From positions 1-64,000 of the forward strand of contig JFHB01000070.1 of assembly GCA_000729835.1 (NCBI GenBank): DNA of 64,000 bases, read 5' to 3'. Of this stretch, positions 21,565 through 33,074 are shown piece after piece. Each line of letters begins with the position of its first letter. The stretch's first letter is position 1. This stretch comes from Atkinsonella hypoxylon (taxonomy: Eukaryota; Ascomycota; Sordariomycetes; Hypocreales; Clavicipitaceae). The translations under genes were made by a program, and so were the position numbers. Below the pieces are notes generated by a model. The model was not told the origin of the DNA. It was given only the letters and a program-made list of their open reading frames with translations, and did not search any database.

Positions 21565-23690
21565 CTATACTTCATCTTCGAGGAATTTGTAAGCAAACTT
21601 GAAATCTGCTTTCCTTCGGTTCATCCTAGTGCAGTTAGCAGGCCATGCAAGTGCAAATACAAGGGCATTAAGGCGCAAAAGAGTTGGCATTACGCACCAC
21701 GTGCTTTCATAGTCAAAGAATCGATAGGTCCCTTGTTCAAACTCCTCCGTGATGTTCTTGGGCTCCTCGTGTCGCTGGAACCACGTCTGGTATTGCTTGT
21801 GGAAGCGCCAGCTCTGGTCCTTGAGCGCCTTGGCGGCATGATACTGCTGCGGCGTGCCCTGTCGGTAGTAAAAGATGTAGAAGAGGGTGTCGGTGTCTAT
21901 CCTGGAGAAGACGCGCGGGTCGTCAAACATGGATAGCTGCTCTTGGGGAAATCCTGACCCGGTCGGAGGCACCGGATTGTCCGGTCGATATGTCCTGGGT
22001 GCTTCGATGTCGCCTGCGTCGGGCATCGACAGCTGGCCGGCGCTCATCATCCGTAGGGTGGATGGTGAGAGGGGATGCGATTGCTGTTTTTTCGAAATCT
22101 CATATGAGTCGACCAGGTCTTGCAGCGACGATGGCAGGTGGTAGATTGACTCCTCCTCTGGCGCCTCTACAATCGGCTTGATACCGTTGGTGACACCATT
22201 TGTTTGCCCTGACATGAGTGGTTGGTTAGCAACGAAAACTTGAACACCTTTTTTCGGGAAGGGGAAGCGAGAGATGGATGCAACACAACTCACCCAAAGA
22301 GCCTTCTGAAGGCTCTGCAGCAGCTGGTTGCTTTCCTGCGGCTTTTGATTTCTTCGACTGACGTGTCGTTATGGGAATCTCGGGCTCGGCTGGCGGCGCT
22401 GGTCTCGATTCGAACTGTGCCACGGGCTGGGCTGCAGTTGCTGCGGGAGAGTTGGTCGCGCTGGTCCTTGACTGTACTGGCGGTAAAGGTGATATGCCTA
22501 CGGTTGAACCTGGGGGCGGTGGTAGCGGTGAAATGCCCACGTTGCCCCTATCGCTGGCGGCTGCCGCTGCAGCCGCAGACGCATACTTGAGGCCTTCTGC
22601 CGGTCTCGCGGGTGCGGCAGCAGGTTTCATTCCCGAGCCACTTGACACGCCATTGCTTATCGTGGATAATGGAGTGTGTAATGTCGCGAGAGCCGGCAGC
22701 GGTGACTTTGTTTGAGAGGAAGCTTTCCGCCCTGAAGCGTCGACATCCTTTGAAGTCTTCCTGGACCCTTTTGACGATGTTTCCGGATCTGGGGTGATTT
22801 CTTCTTGTACAGATGCCGCGTCTTGTGATGAGCCCTTCTCGTTGTCCTGAATCATGCCAAATGCGCCTTCCTCCTCCTCCAGATCCAGCTCCTCGTACAT
22901 GTCTTCATCCTCCATGTAGTCCTCCGTCATGCCGTCCGTGACGTAATACCGAATGTTCTCTTCTAATTCGTTTACCTGCTCCGTCTCGACACCGCCGTTT
23001 TCGAGAGACCTTCGTATTAGCTCAAGTTTCCCTTGGTGCCACTTATGCCGCTCTATTATCCGTTCAATTTCGGCCATGCGCTCGGCTTTCGCTGTTTGAG
23101 TCTTGCCTTTCTTCATCGTCGCTTGTATCGATTCGCTTTCGGCCTCTAGTGCCTCGATTTGTTGCTCAAGCTCATCGACCATGTTACTTAGGAACTCGCC
23201 AGCTTCGACCTTGGCCTGCTCTTTAGGATCTAGTTTCGCTGCCGCCGATAGACCTTCTTTCGAGTATGCCTTGGTCTTCATAGCCTTCTCGACCGCCTTG
23301 AACTTTTCCATTTGCTGAATGACGAGGTAAACGGTTAGCCTAAAGCTGTTCCTAAGACATTCAACTCAATTGTTGAGGCCGCGTCGCAACATTTCACCAA
23401 TTTTGTTTCGGGCCCATCTTTCGGCAATCACCCACCGTTTCGATTAGCTTGCGATGCTCTAATAGAGGAGCCTTGTCCTTGATGTCATTGCTGGCAGCCC
23501 ATGTCTTGATCTGATCGCGCAATCGTTGGAGCTTCTTGATTTCTCGCTTCAGGTTGTCTTCGAGCTTCTCCTTTTGTGCCGGATTGTTAGACTGCTCGAT
23601 CTTGTCGTAGATGGCTTCGAATTCTGCGACCCCTTCAGCCACCTTTTTGAAGCACTTGTCGACTTCTTGTTGTAACTTCCTTGCCGCCAT
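21565..23690 (-). CDS. NOT5: CCR4-NOT complex subunit NOT3/NOT5
   Basis: The model is complement(join(21565..21625, 21698..22208, 22294..23314, 23436..23690)), 615 residues, with introns of 121, 85 and 72 nt. Residues 1-235 form the N-terminal coiled-coil NOT3 domain: [20 protein letters not shown], then [20 protein letters not shown] across the first intron, then [17 protein letters not shown]. An acidic and Ser/Pro/Ala-rich linker follows. The C-terminal NOT box has [19 protein letters not shown], then [19 protein letters not shown], and [14 protein letters not shown], and ends in a 20-residue last exon. The protein is a core scaffold of the deadenylase complex that controls mRNA decay. Fungi other than Saccharomyces usually have a single NOT3/5. 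It is divergent from the tRNA deacylase gene to the right. Confidence 0.93.
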
Positions 23691-24574
23691 CTTGTTGTTG
23701 TCAGAAAAGAAGCTAGATCCCAAGCTTTTTTGCGCAGAATGTCTAGTTTCGGTCGTGACAGCCGCAAATTGGGCCCCGGGAATAGTGATGCTTTGAGCGT
23801 CGAGTGATGTGTCTTTTCTGCTCCTGTCGCAAAGGGGATTGTAGGTTCAGCCACGTGCTGCACGATCGCGCGCGTATCTGGAGATGGAGCTCTGTAAGAA
23901 CACTGGTTCGGCACAATGCAGTTCACAGCAAGAGCTGCAAATTGATCAAGCTGTGGACGGTGGTGCCTGTTCTACAGTCTTGGTGGTGAGGTCGACTTCC
24001 ACGAGGACAGAATGGGAGACGGAGAGGGAAAAGTGATCCAATGTAGCTGGCTAGCAGCCCCACCGTACTACGACGCGCACAAACGTTAAGCAAGTCTGAA
24101 TTGATTTATATATCTGACTCTCAAGAACTAAATCCTCATCACAGCTTCTGATTTATTCTGCATAAAAAATGCATCTGAGCCCAATTGCCCAAGCGAACCG
24201 CCATCTCAGCTTTAAAGAGAACGAACATCGGGCTATCAACCAGACTCACGCTATCTTAGGGTACCGGCTTTCGACATGGATTTGCTAAGCAGGTACGCTA
24301 CGGGACCCCACATGACATGAGACCCAACCAACGCGATCGGCCACTAGTTAGTTAATTAGCAAGCAAGCAATTGTGGTGTTTGTACGGAATACTCCAATCC
24401 ACAATACCCCATTAGGTTTCATTACTACTAGTTAACTATTGAAATCCAAGACTTGAAGTGCGGAGCAATATCGCATTTGCATCATTCACTGCAATTTCTT
24501 GTAGCCCGTCCTGATACCCATCTTTAATTAAGCATTTTTCACTTTTCTTACTCTTTCTAAAAAAAATAAAAAGC
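23691..24574. promoter_or_regulatory. divergent promoter region of NOT3/5 and the D-aminoacyl-tRNA deacylase
   Basis: About 880 bp separate the two start codons. No gene or clear element was recognised. A short A-rich tract lies just before the deacylase ATG (about 24559-24573). Confidence 0.45.
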
Positions 24575-25313
24575 ATGAAAGGTGAGCGCAGTTCTTGTGA
24601 CAATCGTTCGCGATTCTCGATCAGCGACTTATCTCTTCTAACATACTGTCTTACTACCTTGTAGCTATAATACAAAGGGTGCTTTCAGCATCTGTGACCG
24701 TAGATAAGGAAGTTATCTCATCCATTGGGCGCGGGGTTCTTGTTTTTGCTGCCATAGCTCCGGGAGACACGGAAAAGGAAGCGCAACAGATAGCCAACAA
24801 AGTTTTAAAGATGAAACTGTGGGATGATGACAAAGGCGACAGGGTATGCAACCTGTTTCACAACGCGCCCTTTCACATTGCTGCGCATTTACTAATGATC
24901 ACAAAGTGGAAGAAAAGTGTGATGGATATTAACGGAGAAGTTCTCTGCGGTATGCTCATCTTCAAAAGCGGTTCGCTGAAATTCGTCTGACCATGTGTCA
25001 CAGTCTCACAATTCACTCTCCTGGCTCGAACCAAAAAAGGTGCTAAACCCGACTTCCATGGCGCTGCGTCACCAGAGGATGCCAGCCGGCTGTATCACTA
25101 CTTTGTCGATAGAGTAAGGAAGGGTTACCGAGAAGAACGAGTCAAGGAAGGGAGATTTCAGGCCATGATGGAAGTGGCTCTGGTCAACGATGGTCCAGTA
25201 CGTCGACGGGTTGTTGTGTCTATGACGAGATCGTGGCTAACAAGAAGTGGCAGGTAACTCTTGAGCTGCTGGCAGGAGGCCGGAGCAGCGAGTCCAACGA
25301 AGCAGCAAGCTGA
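24575..25313 (+). CDS. DTD1: D-aminoacyl-tRNA deacylase (DTD1 family)
   Basis: The model is join(24575..24581, 24665..24843, 24907..24949, 25004..25197, 25254..25313), 160 residues with four introns of 54-83 nt. All junctions are GT-AG and in phase. The first exon codes only MK plus one base. Family motifs are clear: MKAIIQRVLSASVTVD at the start, the catalytic VSQFTLLA (residues about 77-84), KKGAKPDFHGAASP, and the Gly-cisPro motif in NDGPVTLELL near the end. The enzyme removes D-amino acids and glycine wrongly attached to tRNA and protects translation quality in the cytosol. The length fits the family. The usual SQFTL(Y/L)A signature is intact. Confidence 0.93.
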
Positions 25314-25817
25314 CCATGTTGGGATATTAAGATGCATGGAGGAGGGTATAATTATGTATCAACCTCGCAATGATGCCGAGGCAGGGTCTCGGCATTGGCG
25401 GCTGCATAATAGGGCAGTGCCACCGGACAGCATGACGAGTGCATATTATAGCGAAAGGGGATAAAAAACGAGCAGATAAGAACAATCTCACAAGGGTTTT
25501 TTGCCCCCTCCTCCCGGCTACATGTTGGGCACGCCTTTCAAGATCACTAAGATACCTGCCTAATGTGGTTGTTTGTTGTGATACATACGAGGCAGGCGCA
25601 TGCAGGACCATGCGCACCGCGTCCTGTCCCAAAGACCAATCACACAAAGCCATCTCTGGGCCTTTGCATCAAGATGGAATCTGGACAGACTAGGGACGAA
25701 AATAGGGCCGGCCCGTCGTGATTGCGCGCGCTTGACGGCGGTGCACAGTCAAGGATGCACATGGCGAGCTGACCTACCTGCCTACCTCCTGGTATGCAAG
25801 TTGGAGTTGGTGAAGCC

Positions 25818-25851
25818 AGCTTGCCAGCTTGCCAGCTTGCCAGCTTGCCAG
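25818..25851. repeat. 8-bp tandem repeat (CTTGCCAG)
   Basis: AGCTTGCC/CTTGCCAG is repeated about four times without mismatch in an intergenic stretch. Confidence 0.85.
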
Positions 25852-26186
25852 CCCAATACAGTCCAGCCAGCTGGCTGTGTCTGGTGTAAACGACTGCGCA
25901 AGCTACGGAGTACAGCCAGCCAATGAACGCGTCGACAGTTTAACCCAGCCCTGAGTGCCCACTCGATTGCTGTGCTGAGGGTCGGATTAAACTGTCACCC
26001 GCGTGGCAGCTGCAACGGGTGAAAGAGCAAGTGATGGTGTGCATAGAGGGCATAGAGGGACATTGAGGGACATACTTACATGTACACTCGGAGTAAGCAC
26101 CAAGTTGTACAGCCGTCATGGATTATTCCATTTCGTTTTGAATGGGCTGTTCAGGTAACAACCCTGAAGGAACCCTAGTAGGTAAT

Positions 26187-26345
26187 TTCAATTACCTCGG
26201 TACTTGTAGTACTCACCTAGGTACAACTACCTACCTACCTAGGTACTTGGGTACTGTAGTTTAGGTTAGGAGGCAAGGGGGTACGTAGCAGTGAGTGCCG
26301 GCATCAGCGCAAGTACAAGTAAGTACCTAGGTACCTAGGTAGGTA
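26187..26345. repeat. TACCTA/TAGGTA motif cluster
   Basis: ACCTACCTACCTAGGTACTT occurs near 26230 and AGTACCTAGGTACCTAGGTA near 26320. The core TACCTAGGTA is its own reverse complement, so these clusters are palindromic. Further copies lie in other intergenic parts of the window. Confidence 0.75.
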
Positions 26346-27319
26346 CACTTTGCTCCCAGTCACAGCCAGCCAGTGTTACCGACCAGGTGGTTAGATGGTT
26401 TTGGAGTCTGGCGTCTGGAGTCTCTCGGAGCTTGTTGGGAGCTTCTCTTATGAGCTAGAAACTTCCACCAACTCTTTGGGCTCACCTTCTACCTCCCAAA
26501 CGGGCATGTAGGGATCATGAACCCCACCATGCCATGCATCTATCAAATCTATGAGCCCACCACTTCAACCTCGTCTTGTCTCGTCTTGTCCCGTGTCTCT
26601 GCCCACCTAACAAAAAAAAAAAAAAAAAAAAAAAGGCTCCCCAACTCCCGACCGTTAACCAGCTTGCAATCCTGCCAATCCGTGCCTGGATATTTATTCT
26701 TCGCCTCATCCAAACTCGTGTACTGCGCATTTGTAAGTTCATGCGTTCATGTGTTTATTCTTGTTTCGAAAAGCCCGGGCGTCCTTGCTTTGCCTCACCT
26801 TTGATTTCCCTCATCACCAACTTCATTCACCACTGATTGGTTGCGTCACGCCAACTTTTATTCTGGGACGGGCTTCCCCACGCTCTCGTCACGCCGCACC
26901 CCATGTCTGCATCTCATGCACTCATCTCTTGCCTCTTCTCTCTGCTGCACCTCGCACAGTCCAGGACGCAAGGCCCGTCCCATTGATACGTTCTTGTGTA
27001 ACGGTCCTGAACTGACATATCTCATTTTCTACTCTTTAGCTCATCTGTGCTGTTACGTGGCCGAGGTCAACTCTTTTTTCTTGAAAAAGAACAAAACAAG
27101 AAAAAAGAAACTAGACAAAACCATACAGACATTACTGGACAGCAGCCACGAACAAGAAGAAAAAAACAAGGGGGAGGAATATCTTACTTTTCTGGCTTTT
27201 TCTATTATACGGAAAACTAGCCGTTGAAAGGTTGTTCCGCATTCTGCAACGGAAATTTATTTTCCCCTTTTGTTCTTTCAATCCTCCTTAGATATCGACC
27301 AAGGCAACTCGCTCTCAAA

Positions 27320-28569
27320 ATGGCAACTGAAGCGTCAAATCGGCCTCGTGTCTTCTTCGACATCTCCATCGGCGGCAAGGCTGCCGGCCGTATCACCATG
27401 GAACTCTACTCAGACCTGGTGCCCAAGACGGTTGAGAACTTCCGCTGCCTCTGCACAGGCGAGAAAGGAATTGGTAAAACCGGCAAGCCTCTTCACTACA
27501 AGGGGTCCATCTTTCACCGCGTCATCAAGCAGTTTATGATCCAGGGTGGTGATTTCACTGCTGGTGACGGCACCGGTGGCGAGTCCATCTACGGCAGCAA
27601 ATTCGAGGACGAAGCCTTTCCTCTGAAGCACGAGAAGCCATTCTTGCTATCCATGGCCAACGCAGGACCCAGTAAGTCAATCATGCCGTTATTGCGCTAC
27701 CTCTTATGAACAGGCCCTTTACCTATTCAGGAAAAAAAAAAAAAAGGGAGAAAGAGGAAGAGACTATCCTTCAATGCCACATAAACTAACACAACGCCCA
27801 TGAGAAAGACACCAACGGCTCCCAGTTCTTCATCACCACAGTCCCCACCCCTCATCTAGACGGCAAGCACGTCGTCTTTGGCGAAGTCCTCAACGGCAAG
27901 TCCATTGTCCGCCAAATCGAAAACCTTAAGACTGAACAAGGCGATAAGCCCACCAAGGAAGTCCTCATCACCAACTGCGGCCAGCTGGTGGGCGAGGAGG
28001 CCCTTAAAGCAGACGCCAAGCAGCCCGACGAGATGGGCGACCCCCACGAGGACTATCCCGAAGACGTCTCAGGCGAGCTCGACGCCAAGACCATCCTCCA
28101 AATCGCCACAGACTGCAAGGACTACGGCAACAAGGCCTTCAAGCAAGGCCGCCTCAACGTCGCCGTGGAAAAGTACGAAAAGGGCCTGCGATACCTCAAC
28201 GAGGATCCCGACCTCGACAACGAGCCGCCGGCCACGAAGCAGTCCCTGGACGCCCTGCGCTTCACCCTCAACAACAACGCCGCCCTCGTGAGCGTTAAGC
28301 TCGAAGCCTGGGACGACGCCATCCGCCACGCCACCTCGGCCCTGGCCGTCGCCGGCTCGTCCGACGCCGATCGTGCCAAGGCCCTCTACAGAAGGGGCGT
28401 CGCCCACTCCAAAGCCAAGGACGAGGAAGCCGCGCTGAAGGACCTCGAGGCCGCCCACAGGCTCGCGCCCACCGACGGGCTCGTCACCAACACGCTTGCC
28501 ACCGTCAAGGCACAGTTCAACGCCAAGGCAGCCAAGGAGAAGGCTGCGTTCAAGAAGTTCTTTGCATGA
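27320..28569 (+). CDS. CPR6: cyclophilin-40 (peptidyl-prolyl isomerase with TPR repeats)
   Basis: The model is join(27320..27671, 27809..28569), 370 residues, the usual Cyp40 length. The 137-nt intron has a GTAAGT donor, an ACTAAC branch site at about 27785 and an AAAG acceptor, and contains an A13 run. Residues 8-180 form the isomerase domain with [20 protein letters not shown] and [11 protein letters not shown]. The CsA-contact Trp of cyclophilin A is replaced by His in [11 protein letters not shown], as known for Cyp40. After an acidic linker, three TPR-like units start near 222, 275 and 312 ([59 protein letters not shown], each 19-21 residues). The TPRs of this family bind the C-terminus of Hsp90. 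It is convergent with the RasGAP gene. Confidence 0.95.
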
Positions 28570-29201
28570 GTTAATCGATTAGTCTGGATGGGCCAATGTA
28601 GATAGGCGCAGAATAGATGGGGCGGTGAAATCTCTACATATTTGCTGTTAAAACGTGCCAGTTGTGCTTATCCCTGACCGTCGGACTAAATGCGGATGTG
28701 CACGTATGCCAGACCATTCACGTTGACCGTTTCAGCATCCCTGGATAACCCCTACGTGCCTAGGGACCTAGGCAGTCAGACTAAACGACGTGGACTCCTC
28801 ACGTACAGCCCAGCATAGCCAAGTACCCGTAATGCCAAACACGAATTCACAACCCCCATGGAAAAAAAAAAAAAAAAAAAAATAGCCGTGCAGCCGAGAA
28901 CATTCCTGCTCCAATGCTCTTCACTATACAATGCCTACGCAATGGGTACCAAATACTCCAACCGCCGACCCAACACCGCTACCCGCTCCGAGTGCCCTAT
29001 CCTGACAAAAGGTATTCGCTCACCATGACTTGTAGACAAATTGTCAAACGACTGTATATATGGAAGATAAAAAGAGTTTCTTCTTGAGAAGAACTCGGTA
29101 TCATTCAACACTACGCCTTTTAGTATTTGCCTTGGCCCCTAAAATAAGTTGAAAAAAAAAAAAAAAAGTGAAAACCCATCCCCCCCCCCCCCAACAACAA
29201 T
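28570..29201. other. convergent 3' spacer with homopolymer runs
   Basis: An A run of about 22 lies at 28861-28882, an A run near 29152-29167 and a C run near 29180-29191. No gene was found between the two convergent stop codons. Confidence 0.6.
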
Positions 29202-32200
29202 TTATCTACTTCCCTTGGACTCTGGGCTCTCAGCCCGTCCACCTATCCTCATAATGCCATTCAAGATTGTCCGGCCGACTTTTGCATTCTTACTCTTGGT
29301 GTTTCGTTCTATACCACTTGCTTGGCGGAGTCCGCTGGCTTTTTTATGCTCAAGTCCGTCTCCGCCCCGTCGCCAATCTTTGCTGTGCCGTCGACAAGAT
29401 ACTTCACCATCACTGCCAGAACTGCCAGGTGGACGGTCGCCGTCAGTCCCGATCCAGGGAAGAGAGTACGGCACACTAAGAGAATCGATGAGGGTCGCTT
29501 GCTCGAGTGACTCGGCCAACTGTTGCGCCGCACCCCTTGATGCAGCTCGCGTTCGTTCCACCTGGGCCAGGCATGCGTCGGCTCGTTTTTGCAAGCCGAG
29601 GCAAAGTTCATTGAACATGAGCAGCTCGCCATCCGCGTTGCCTTGCTGGACGTCTTCCGGCCCGGCATCTACCCAAAGCCTCACCAGACTGGCAAGGCTC
29701 CTGGCCTGGTCTATCAGATAGGGCAGACTGGGAAACCCCTCCTTGGCTGTGGGACCGAGACGGCCCAGCATCGTAATGGGCGTACTGTAAGCAGCTGGAA
29801 CACTCTTCAAGCCGCCACGTTCGGCAGATATGCCGCATACCTGGTCGATATAATTTCGGAACACTGGTCGCTGTGTCGTAAGAAAGCGGTTCATGGGATT
29901 CATCCATTCCTCCCGCTTGCCAAAGGTGGACATATTGGACATCTTTTGCAGCACTTTGGCAATCAACGTCAAGGTTCGCTGCGCGCGTGGTCGAGGATGA
30001 TCGCGGAGGAGACCGAAGAGCTTGGGTGACAGGATGGCAGGACAAATAAAGCGGAGAAAGAGGAACCCGGAGACGGCGGTGTATGCAACAGTCCGCAGAA
30101 AATCGCCGTACCGATCTTCCGCCACAGCTCGAATGTACTTCAGAATAAGTCTCAGATCGCCCGGCAGGGAATGCGCAGACTCGGCAATGCACCGCCAGGT
30201 TTCAGTGGTGTAGTGGATCAACCGGTGCCAACGCTGGTCCATGTCCGCGCTACCGGTATGAGGAAGTCTGCTCGTGTCCACCTCGCAATCCGGGTTCGCC
30301 TCATTGATCTCGATAATCTTGTCTCGCAGAACCTCTTCCAAGTATTCGACGCCCAAACGACGCATGTAAAACTCCAAAGACTGTGTCAGCAACGTATTGC
30401 CTCGAAACAGCAGATTAGCCTCACCGGCCAGAGACTTGCCCATGTCGCGCACGAACAGCTCACGCTCACTGGCGGATTCGATAGACTCATTTGACTTTAG
30501 CCGATTACTGAAACGGATTTTTTTGATAGACGTCTGGCTGCCAATGCCGTCGATTTCATCTTCCACCAGAGCCATCAGCCAGTCACCAGCTTTACCCGAT
30601 GCCTGGAAGATATTGAGGAAGATCTCGGACAGGCGTCGGAGCTGGCCTGGAAGCGAGGCTGAAATCATCGTGGTGAGCCCCGAAGGAAAGCGGTGCAAAA
30701 TCTCAGATAGCGGTTCGTACTCCTTAGACAACAATGCTATTTGCTCCGCATGCGAGATCTTAATAAGCATGGTTCCGATGGTTTGCTGTCTGTCATCCAG
30801 GATCTGTAGCCAATCCTCATGGTCCTTTCCACGTTGGAGCTTATCCAAGGTGATGTGAACTGTGCCGTATAAATGTTCTGCATACCCTCCGAGTCGTCCG
30901 CCATCAGATGTAGCCATGGGAGCATCAAGTCGCGCCTCTGTTCGCTTCAGCACAACCGACACTCCCTGCACTGTATGTGGTAGGTCGGCGAACTCGCAGT
31001 CTTCTCTCCAGTAGGGATTCTTGGTTGCTACTTGAGTCGTCGTTCTTGCCCGTACCTCACCATCAAGGATCACTTCGGCCACATAATTTCCGATTAAGGG
31101 ATCTTGTTGCTCCAATCTTGAAGGCTTTTCATTTGGTAGCATGTCTAGACCTGAGGGGCGAGCCTTGACTTTTGCTTCCGTCACTCTTACACCAATGGTT
31201 TTTTCTATTCGAAATGTTTCGTCGTCGCTCATGTCCTCTTCCAGGTCAGCCACCTCTCGGACAGAGTCTCGATCTTTCGAGTCTAATTTGTACAGTTCTG
31301 GCACAGCAAAGGCTCGCAGCAAGACGAACCAAACTTCGAACTGTACTCGACTGTCTAGTGCAAGGTACACGGGGCGAAAGATTGAAAGCTTGGTGGCTGT
31401 GCTGGCGTATATTGGAAAGATGGCAAGACAAAAATCTGCACCCAGGACAGTGTGGTCCAGCTGTTGGATTGCACATCGAGACAACTGCGAAAGGTATATA
31501 ACACAAAGCGATGAGGCTTCATTCTCCACCAGAAGTTTCAGTTCGCCATTGTCTTGAAGAATGATCGAGATTCGCCTCCATGAGGCGCCTGGTGACGATG
31601 GGTCCTGCGTCGATGATCGTTGAACCAAGTAGTTGGCGGAGCAAGTTGGACCCTTATCCCATAGCATGACATTACCAATCTTGATGATGCTTGCCGCCTT
31701 AGAGCCATCTGCCGATGCTCCTTGCTTGCTGATGGCTGGTCCAACAAGGCTGGCCCCAGCAGAACTATTACTCACTCCGCCACCACCATTCTGAGACTTG
31801 ATAGCTGGCGGCCGCGTCTGCTGCCAGCACAACAAGGCGGCCAGCCAAAAATTCCATTCTTCATGCGCAAGAGGTCTGAGGTAAAGTTCTGTGGCTGAGT
31901 CATTCGCAAGGAGTTCAAGGCATTCCCTGCCATCGTCTGGGTGTTCAACAGGAAGAACGACACAGCCACGGAGGTCGGAGATGAGTGTCACGAAGAAGTT
32001 ACTATAGTGACTCGAGTTGAACATGAGGCAACCTTTTTCATCGTCAACGTACGCAACACCTCTATGCCATGTCTTGGCACAATCCTCTGAGTGATACTCA
32101 ATGTCGCCGCGCATGCGACCACCCAGTGTCTTCATCAGCATGATTAATTTGGTGGGCTCTGGGGTATCTATGGGTAAAGGAAAAGAGTCGACGCACGGGG

Positions 32201-33074
32201 ACGGTGTTGGTACGGGTGAAGACGGCCGAGAAGCTTGTCGCTTTAAAAGGCGCTTGCTTGATTTCCTATCTTTTTCCTTCGACTTGGACGGGGTCGATGG
32301 CGTGGACGGCTCTTGAAACCGGCTGGTGGTCGTCGACGAGTAACCAATTACTTCCACTATAGGGACTGGCGATCGTTGCTCGTCGACTATCAGAGGTTGG
32401 GACGCAGACAAACTGACACTACCAATTCTGTGTCTCTGCTCGACCACTGCAGGCGCTGTCCGTTGTGTCAACATGGTGACGTCCAGGGTTCTGGTTCGCG
32501 GCCGAACGCTGCCGGCCCCAGGACTTCTCTGGTGTTGCAGTTGAGTCGCTGGTTGGGACGAAGTCTGTGGTGAGAGAGAAGCGCCGGAGAGTGTGGTGGC
32601 CGCTGGTGTCGTTGTCATGGCCGAGCTGGATGTCTCGTCGCTAGACTCATCGAAGTCGTCGTCAAAGACCATGCCTTGACGTCTGCTCGCGCTTCCTGGA
32701 ATGCGTGTCGGTGGAAACTGCGGCTGCGAATCGCGGGATATTGGTGTAGGCAGCGCGAGGTTGGATGTATTGTCGCCAGCAAAAGCACTGACACCTAGCC
32801 TTCTTCCGTCACGCACATTGTCAAGCGTGACAGAGCGCAACGAGCCGCCCGAATCGACATAATTTGGTCTGAGTGCAGATCGTAGAGTTGATGCAGCTGC
32901 TGTGGCTGCTGCAGAAGGATGATGGTCAGGGCCCTGGGGAAAGGATCTTATCGGCGGCGAGGGAGGCGGAATGGTAGGTTGAGAGGGACTTTGCACCTGT
33001 CCCTGGGTCCGCGACTGTCGTCTGGCTCTGGAGTCGCTAACAACTCCAGAAGAGGTCGGTATCTGGGGATCCAT
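29202..33074 (-). CDS. Ras-type GTPase-activating protein (C2 + RasGAP, BUD2-like)
   Basis: A single exon of 1,290 residues. I chose the ATG at 33074 (MDPQIPTSSG), the first true ATG in the frame. The first 320 residues are Ser/Pro/Thr-rich. A PH-like part with KLIMLMKTLGGRMRGDIEYH follows at about 325-450. A C2-like domain starts near 660 (YVAEVILDGEVRARTTTQVA and NPYWREDCEF). The RasGAP domain runs from about 850 to 1,130: LLFRGNTLLTQSLEFY matches the arginine-finger region, and FLFLRFICPAILSPKLF near 1,005 is the conserved FLR block. It should switch off a small GTPase of the Ras/Rsr1 type at the cell cortex, in polarity or morphogenesis. The BUD2/CLA2 link rests on domain order, and I cannot tell Ras from Rsr1 specificity. 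Confidence 0.88.
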   Translation of the reverse strand: MDPQIPTSSGVVSDSRARRQSRTQGQVQSPSQPTIPPPSPPIRSFPQGPDHHPSAAATAAASTLRSALRPNYVDSGGSLRSVTLDNVRDGRRLGVSAFAGDNTSNLALPTPISRDSQPQFPPTRIPGSASRRQGMVFDDDFDESSDETSSSAMTTTPAATTLSGASLSPQTSSQPATQLQHQRSPGAGSVRPRTRTLDVTMLTQRTAPAVVEQRHRIGSVSLSASQPLIVDEQRSPVPIVEVIGYSSTTTSRFQEPSTPSTPSKSKEKDRKSSKRLLKRQASRPSSPVPTPSPCVDSFPLPIDTPEPTKLIMLMKTLGGRMRGDIEYHSEDCAKTWHRGVAYVDDEKGCLMFNSSHYSNFFVTLISDLRGCVVLPVEHPDDGRECLELLANDSATELYLRPLAHEEWNFWLAALLCWQQTRPPAIKSQNGGGGVSNSSAGASLVGPAISKQGASADGSKAASIIKIGNVMLWDKGPTCSANYLVQRSSTQDPSSPGASWRRISIILQDNGELKLLVENEASSLCVIYLSQLSRCAIQQLDHTVLGADFCLAIFPIYASTATKLSIFRPVYLALDSRVQFEVWFVLLRAFAVPELYKLDSKDRDSVREVADLEEDMSDDETFRIEKTIGVRVTEAKVKARPSGLDMLPNEKPSRLEQQDPLIGNYVAEVILDGEVRARTTTQVATKNPYWREDCEFADLPHTVQGVSVVLKRTEARLDAPMATSDGGRLGGYAEHLYGTVHITLDKLQRGKDHEDWLQILDDRQQTIGTMLIKISHAEQIALLSKEYEPLSEILHRFPSGLTTMISASLPGQLRRLSEIFLNIFQASGKAGDWLMALVEDEIDGIGSQTSIKKIRFSNRLKSNESIESASERELFVRDMGKSLAGEANLLFRGNTLLTQSLEFYMRRLGVEYLEEVLRDKIIEINEANPDCEVDTSRLPHTGSADMDQRWHRLIHYTTETWRCIAESAHSLPGDLRLILKYIRAVAEDRYGDFLRTVAYTAVSGFLFLRFICPAILSPKLFGLLRDHPRPRAQRTLTLIAKVLQKMSNMSTFGKREEWMNPMNRFLTTQRPVFRNYIDQVCGISAERGGLKSVPAAYSTPITMLGRLGPTAKEGFPSLPYLIDQARSLASLVRLWVDAGPEDVQQGNADGELLMFNELCLGLQKRADACLAQVERTRAASRGAAQQLAESLEQATLIDSLSVPYSLPWIGTDGDRPPGSSGSDGEVSCRRHSKDWRRGGDGLEHKKASGLRQASGIERNTKSKNAKVGRTILNGIMRIGGRAESPESKGSR

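Larger units (their letters stand above)
25314..27319. other. 2-kb region without a supported gene
   Basis: It contains an 8-bp CTTGCCAG array at 25818-25851, TACCTA/TAGGTA clusters at about 26187-26250 and 26318-26345, and an A run at about 26610-26634. The last 300 bases before 27320 are rich in CT, as expected for the promoter and leader of the cyclophilin gene. Confidence 0.5.
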
